Source: Achromobacter kerstersii (GTDB taxonomy: Bacteria > Pseudomonadota > Gammaproteobacteria > Burkholderiales > Burkholderiaceae_B). From it: a DNA stretch of 64,000 nucleotides. Below, piece by piece: positions 59,655-64,000 of the stretch. The translations under genes were made by a program, and so were the position numbers. The number at the start of each line of letters is the position of its first letter. Position 1 is the first letter of the stretch. The notes under the pieces are model-generated. The model saw only the letters and a list, made by a program, of their open reading frames with translations, ran no database searches and was not told where the DNA came from. Location: assembly GCF_902859595.1 (NCBI RefSeq), contig NZ_CADIJQ010000016.1:1-64000 (forward strand). The letters are read 5' to 3'.

Positions 59655-60434
59655 ATGCCAATGACCGTTGACGACATTTACCTGATCACCCCTAAGTTGT
59701 CGCTCGCTCGCCCCGGCGACGTCGACGCCTTGAAACCCTGGCTGGGCGCCGACCTGCCCGGCGGCTACGCCCGCTTCGTCACCTTGCTCGGGCAAGGCAC
59801 GTACTGCGGACGGCTAATGGTGTGGATGCCGGCGCAGATCCTTGCCGATTGCGAATCTGAACGCGAGTTCGTCCGTGAGTACTTCGACGATTTCTGGGGG
59901 GATGACAGCACGATCGCCATGGAAGAAGCGGCGCGGAGCGTGCCGTTTGCCAGCACGGTCGATGGCGACAAGGTCTTGTACAGCGTCGAACGCCGGCAGG
60001 TCTTCGTGCTTCCCCGGCACGGCCAGGAGGTGATCTGGATGCCGCAGGGCGCGGACGATCCGCGGGATTGGGGGTTGCGCAACCCCGAAGATAAACACGC
60101 CGAAAGCGAATGGCGATACTTCGATTCGCACGTGGATCGCGGCATCATCGAGCTTTTCTCGTCCGGCAGCTTCGCGATCCACGATATGGCGGAACGGATC
60201 GCCGCGCGTTTTCCCCCCGCGCACCAGATCGATGCCCCGTGGGGCGCCCGTCTATTCCTGCCCGACATCCATGGCATGGCCCAACTGACACAAGCCCCCG
60301 GCGACAAGCGCGTTGGCGTGCGGCTGGAGTTTGACCTCGCAGCGGCTGCCCAATTGCAACCCTTGTTGGGCGAACTGGCGAACCTGGGTTTCCGGGAGAC
60401 CTGGCGCTTCCCGTCGCTTAAGGGTCACGATTAG
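59655..60434 (+). CDS. SMI1/KNR4 (SUKH)-like protein
   Basis: The 259-residue soluble protein resembles SUKH-superfamily proteins. The N-terminal region LPGGYARFVTLLGQGTYCGRLMVWMP has the residues usual at the start of the fold, and VLYSVERRQVFVLPRHGQEVIWMP the later strands. SUKH proteins are often immunity proteins of toxin systems, but no toxin gene is next to it here. The assignment is based on pattern only. A start at 59661 (MTVDDIYL) is as likely as 59655. It lies upstream of mutS in the same direction. Confidence 0.6.
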   Translation: MPMTVDDIYLITPKLSLARPGDVDALKPWLGADLPGGYARFVTLLGQGTYCGRLMVWMPAQILADCESEREFVREYFDDFWGDDSTIAMEEAARSVPFASTVDGDKVLYSVERRQVFVLPRHGQEVIWMPQGADDPRDWGLRNPEDKHAESEWRYFDSHVDRGIIELFSSGSFAIHDMAERIAARFPPAHQIDAPWGARLFLPDIHGMAQLTQAPGDKRVGVRLEFDLAAAAQLQPLLGELANLGFRETWRFPSLKGHD

Positions 60435-60455
60435 GCGAAGAAAGGGGGACCGGGC

Positions 60456-60481
60456 TCACTGATAGCGGCCGCGCTCAGTGA
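60456..60481. repeat. Inverted repeat between the SUKH-like gene and mutS
   Basis: TCACTGA (60456-60462) and TCAGTGA (60475-60481) form perfect 7-bp arms around a loop that contains GCGGCCGC. It could be a weak terminator or an operator for mutS; it has no U-tract. Confidence 0.4.
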
Positions 60482-60553
60482 AATGATCAACAAGCGCCAA
60501 AACCATCCCGCCCTGCCCCGCACGCCCCCGCCCGCCCCGATACAATCACGGGC

Positions 60554-63208
60554 ATGAATTCAGCAACACAACCCACCGCCGCCGACGCCCACGCGGGCCA
60601 TACCCCGATGATGCAGCAGTACCTCCGCTTAAAAGCGGAGGCTGGCCCCTTGCTGCTCTTCTACCGCATGGGTGACTTCTATGAAATGTTCTATGAAGAC
60701 GCGGAACGCGGCGCGCGTCTGCTCAACCTGACGCTGACCAAGCGCGGTTCGTCCAACGGTATCCCGATTCCGATGGCCGGCCTGCCCGTGCACGCCATGG
60801 AGCAGTACCTGGCCCGCTTGGTCGCGCTGGGCGAATCCATTGCCATCTGCGAGCAGATTGGCGACCCGGCCACGTCCAAGGGCCCGGTCGAACGCCGTAT
60901 CGTGCGTATCGTCACACCGGGCACGCTGACCGACGACGCCCTGCTGCCCGCCAAGGCCGACCGCGCGCTTGCCGCCGTGTTCGTCTCCGGCAACGCCCGT
61001 GCGCCGCGCGCCGGGCTGGCCTGGCTGAACTTGGCCAGCGGCGAATTCCGCGTCACCGAATGCGCGCCGGCTCAATTGGAATCAGAACTGCATCGCGTCG
61101 CGCCGGCCGAGATCATCTGCGCCGACAGCGCCGAATTTGATTTCCCGTTCGATGGCGCCCGCGCCCGTGTGCCTGATTGGCACTTCGAAAGCGATGGCGC
61201 ACGTGCGCACCTGCTGGCCCACTTCAAGACCGACACGCTGGCCGGCTTCGACATCGAAGACATGCCGGCGGGCATTTGCGCGGCGGGCGCGCTGCTGCGC
61301 TACGCAGCGCGCACCCAGTCGCAGGCCTTGGCCCACGTGCAAAGCCTGTCGGCCGAGCGCCCGGGGCAGTACGTGCTGCTGGACCCGGTCACCCGCCGCA
61401 ACCTTGAACTGACGCAAACGCTGGCCGGCGAAGATTCGCCCACGCTGTTTTCGTTGCTGGACGGTTGCCGCACGCCGATGGGCAGCCGCCTGTTGCGCCG
61501 CTGGCTGCACCACCCCTTGCGTGAAAACGATCAAGCGCTGGCGCGCCAGCAAGCCATTTCGGCCCTGCTGGCTGGCCGCATGGATGTCGAGCAGACGTTC
61601 GGCTCTGCCGGTCTGCTGGAAGCGCTGCGCAGCGCCCTGAATGCGTTCCCCGACATCGAACGCATCGCCGCCCGCCTGGCGCTGCGCTCAGTGCGCCCGC
61701 GTGAACTGGCCAGCCTGCGCGATGCGCTGGAATCCCTGCCGGCCTTGCGCGATCTGCTCGAACCCATGGCCGCATCGCCGCGTCTGGGCGAGCTGATCTC
61801 GCATCTGTCGGTGGACCCGGCGCTGGCCGCGCTGCTGATGCGCGCGATTGCGCCGGAACCCGCCGTGGCCATCCGCGACGGCGGCGTGCTGGCCGCAGGG
61901 TTTGACGCCGAGCTGGACGAGCTGCGCGGCCTGGCCGCCGACGGTGGCGACTTCCTGCTGCAACTGGAAGCCCGCGAACGCGAACGCACCGGCATCAGCA
62001 ACCTGCGCGTGGAATTCAACCGCGTGCACGGGTTCTATATCGAAGTCAGCAAGGGCCAGACGGCCAAGGTGCCGGAAGACTACCGCCGCCGCCAGACGCT
62101 GAAGAACGCCGAACGCTACATCACGCCCGAGCTCAAGACCTGGGAAGACAAGGTGCTGTCGGCGCAAGACCGTTCGCTGGCCCGCGAAAAATGGCTGTTT
62201 GAACAACTGCTGGATGTGCTGGCCGAACACGTGCGCCCGCTGTCTGATTGCGCGGCTGCCCTTGCCGAGCTGGACACGCTGGCCGCCCTGGCCGATCACG
62301 CGCGCCGCCACGACTGGATCGCGCCTGACTTGTCGGAACAGGCCGACATCGACATCGACGCCGGCCGCCATCCCGTCGTGGAACATGCCATCGAACGCTT
62401 CACGCCCAACGGCTGCCGGCTGGACCCGGCGCGCCGCATGCTGCTGATCACCGGCCCGAACATGGGCGGTAAATCGACGTACATGCGGCAGGTGGCGCTG
62501 ATTGTGCTGCTGGCGCGCATCGGCAGCTTTGTGCCGGCGGCGCGCGCGCGCATTGGCAAGATCGACCGCATCTTCACCCGCATCGGTGCGGCCGACGATC
62601 TGGCCGGCGGGCGCTCGACCTTCATGATGGAAATGACGGAAGCCGCCGCCATCCTGTCGGCCAGCACGCCCAACAGCCTGGTGCTGATGGACGAAATCGG
62701 CCGTGGCACGTCCACCTACGACGGCCTGGCGCTGGCCTGGGCCATTGCCTGCCGCCTGCTGGCGCACAACCGCGCGCTGACGCTGTTCGCCACCCACTAT
62801 TTCGAACTGACCCGCCTGCCGGCCGAACAACCGGCATCCGCCAACGTGCATCTGGCCGCGGCGGAATCCGCCAGCGGCATCGTGTTCCTGCACGAAGTGC
62901 GCGAAGGCCCCGCCAGCCGCAGCTACGGGATTCAGGTGGCGCAACGCGCGGGCGTGCCTGCCGCCGTCATCCGCCAAGCCACGCGTGAACTCGAACGGCT
63001 GGAAGCGCAGGGCGCGCCCACGCCCCAGCTGGGCCTGTTCTCTGCTGCGGCCGATGCCGATGCGCAAGCCTACGCCGAGGCCGAACGTTCCGACGCCATC
63101 GACGCGCTGGACGCCTTGCGCGAAGCACTCGCCACGATCGACCCCGACAGCCTCACCCCGCGCGAAGCGCTGGATGCCCTTTACCGTTTGAAGAAACACG
63201 TTCAATGA
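60554..63208 (+). CDS. mutS: DNA mismatch repair protein MutS
   Basis: MutS recognises base mismatches and small loops and starts methyl-directed repair with MutL. The 884-residue length is standard. The mismatch-binding domain has the Phe-x-Glu motif in [21 protein letters not shown] (near residue 39). The connector, lever and clamp domains follow, and the C-terminal ATPase has Walker [10 protein letters not shown] (634-642), Walker [16 protein letters not shown] and the His-containing ATHYFELT. It overlaps the next gene by 4 bp (ATGA). Confidence 0.97.
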   Translation: MNSATQPTAADAHAGHTPMMQQYLRLKAEAGPLLLFYRMGDFYEMFYEDAERGARLLNLTLTKRGSSNGIPIPMAGLPVHAMEQYLARLVALGESIAICEQIGDPATSKGPVERRIVRIVTPGTLTDDALLPAKADRALAAVFVSGNARAPRAGLAWLNLASGEFRVTECAPAQLESELHRVAPAEIICADSAEFDFPFDGARARVPDWHFESDGARAHLLAHFKTDTLAGFDIEDMPAGICAAGALLRYAARTQSQALAHVQSLSAERPGQYVLLDPVTRRNLELTQTLAGEDSPTLFSLLDGCRTPMGSRLLRRWLHHPLRENDQALARQQAISALLAGRMDVEQTFGSAGLLEALRSALNAFPDIERIAARLALRSVRPRELASLRDALESLPALRDLLEPMAASPRLGELISHLSVDPALAALLMRAIAPEPAVAIRDGGVLAAGFDAELDELRGLAADGGDFLLQLEARERERTGISNLRVEFNRVHGFYIEVSKGQTAKVPEDYRRRQTLKNAERYITPELKTWEDKVLSAQDRSLAREKWLFEQLLDVLAEHVRPLSDCAAALAELDTLAALADHARRHDWIAPDLSEQADIDIDAGRHPVVEHAIERFTPNGCRLDPARRMLLITGPNMGGKSTYMRQVALIVLLARIGSFVPAARARIGKIDRIFTRIGAADDLAGGRSTFMMEMTEAAAILSASTPNSLVLMDEIGRGTSTYDGLALAWAIACRLLAHNRALTLFATHYFELTRLPAEQPASANVHLAAAESASGIVFLHEVREGPASRSYGIQVAQRAGVPAAVIRQATRELERLEAQGAPTPQLGLFSAAADADAQAYAEAERSDAIDALDALREALATIDPDSLTPREALDALYRLKKHVQ

Positions 63209-64000
63209 ACCTCGATCACGCGTTGCCGCTCTTGGGCAATCAAAGCCCCAACGACTTCATGCGCCGCTATTGGCAGCGCAAGCCGCTGTTGATCCGCCAG
63301 GCCATCCCTGACTTCAAGCCGCCGCTCACCATCGCCGCCATCAAGAAGCTGGCGCGCCGCGACGACGTGGAGTCGCGCCTGATCTGGCGCGAGAACGGCG
63401 AATGGCAAATGGAGAACGGCCCGTTCGCGCGTCTGCCCAAAGACAACGAAGGCGACTGGACGCTGCTGGTGCAAAGCGTGGACCTGCTCAGCGACGCCGC
63501 GTCCGAACTCATGGGGCTGTTCCGTTTCATTCCCGACGCGCGCCTGGACGACGTGATGATCAGCATCGCCAGCCACGGCGGCGGCGTGGGCCCCCACTTC
63601 GACAGCTATGACGTGTTCCTGCTGCAAGCCGCAGGCGAACGCGAATGGCGTTACGGCCGTCAGAAAGATCTGTCGCTTGCGCCCGACCTGCCACTGAAAA
63701 TCCTCAGCAACTTTCAGCCGGAAGAAAAAGCCGTGCTGGCCCCGGGCGACATGCTGTACCTGCCGCCGCAGGCCGCGCATGACGGCATTGCGGTCGGCGA
63801 CGGCTGCATGACGATTTCGATAGGCTTTCGCGCCCCCACGCAAGCCACGCTGGCGCGCGGGCTGCTTGAGGCGGCGGCTGACCAGGTGATGGCCCGCGTG
63901 GGCTTGCTGGGCGGCCCTTACGGCGAACCCGCGCTGCCCGGCCCGAAGTTGTCTGCGGTGTACCGTGACCCCGGCCAGCCGGCGGTGGACACGCCTGCGG
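63205..64000 (+). CDS. JmjC/cupin ribosomal oxygenase, RoxA (YcfD)-like; 3' end outside the window
   Basis: YcfD/RoxA is an Fe(II)/2-oxoglutarate oxygenase that hydroxylates Arg81 of ribosomal protein L16. The visible 265 residues start [33 protein letters not shown], with the WQRKPLLIR block typical of the family. The metal triad is His131, Asp133 ([13 protein letters not shown]) and His192 (LPPQAAHDG). The start overlaps the mutS stop (ATGA). The frame is open at the window edge, so the C-terminal dimerisation/winged-helix domain is not seen complete. Confidence 0.92.
   Translation, partial: MNLDHALPLLGNQSPNDFMRRYWQRKPLLIRQAIPDFKPPLTIAAIKKLARRDDVESRLIWRENGEWQMENGPFARLPKDNEGDWTLLVQSVDLLSDAASELMGLFRFIPDARLDDVMISIASHGGGVGPHFDSYDVFLLQAAGEREWRYGRQKDLSLAPDLPLKILSNFQPEEKAVLAPGDMLYLPPQAAHDGIAVGDGCMTISIGFRAPTQATLARGLLEAAADQVMARVGLLGGPYGEPALPGPKLSAVYRDPGQPAVDTPA

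Overview
The window is GC-rich chromosomal DNA of a betaproteobacterium, most likely Alcaligenaceae (Achromobacter or Bordetella type). The evidence is the codon and base bias, three orphan Bug-type solute receptors (TctC family), many LysR regulators, and the housekeeping order cysS - alkA-like - accA - tilS - lysC - tRNA-Ser. I see no phage, insertion sequence, rRNA or CRISPR array. Species identity is inference.

Left part (1-20 kb), mostly core genes: tRNA-Arg(ACG); a Tat-exported lipoprotein phosphoesterase; a DUF2199 protein; the tRNA 2-selenouridine synthase selU; tRNA-Ser(GCT); a leftward run lysC, tilS, accA, an AlkA-like glycosylase and cysS; a rightward operon of a TPR protein, a cyclophilin and lpxH; leftward uppP, a TerC/CBS protein and suhB; trmJ; a Bug receptor with a divergent IclR regulator; and an MscS channel.

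Middle part (20-46 kb): a four-gene imelysin cluster (irpA, di-haem oxidoreductase, second imelysin, DUF1513). Next is an organic-acid locus: LysR, class II aldolase, Bug receptor and 2-hydroxyacid dehydrogenase, facing an MHS-type transporter, a small barrel protein and a second LysR. Then comes the most interesting locus (32.5-39.2 kb): a NitT/TauT-type ABC importer, an AtzG-like and an AtzE-like amidase, a FadR-type GntR regulator, a membrane-anchored ABM-domain protein and a DUF3225 (AtzH/HpxZ-like) protein. Both regulatory regions contain near-perfect sigma-54 promoters. Paired NtrC-like sites lie upstream of each, and a FadR-type operator lies just downstream of one. I read this as a nitrogen-starvation uptake and hydrolysis system for an unidentified ureide- or carboxybiuret-like compound. 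It is followed by an FMN reductase, small membrane proteins, a gene-free stretch with four copies of a ~100-bp repeat, a dodecin, a LysR/SDR/quinone-oxidoreductase group and a third Bug receptor.

Right part (46-64 kb): a catabolic island with a flavin reductase and a luciferase-like monooxygenase, a LysR regulator, an SMP-30 lactonase-like protein, and a tightly packed rightward operon (enoyl-CoA hydratase, ADP-forming acyl-CoA synthetase, two acyl-CoA dehydrogenases, two SDRs, CMD-like protein). It probably activates a carboxylic acid to its CoA thioester and beta-oxidises it; the substrate is unknown. The window ends with a small unknown protein, an aldose-epimerase-like protein, a SUKH-like protein, mutS, and the start of a RoxA/YcfD-type ribosomal oxygenase cut by the window edge.

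A cross-cutting observation is a set of short tandem repeats (unit 12-39 bp) at the 3' ends of genes. Several begin exactly at the stop codon, so the stop codon is itself duplicated in each unit.
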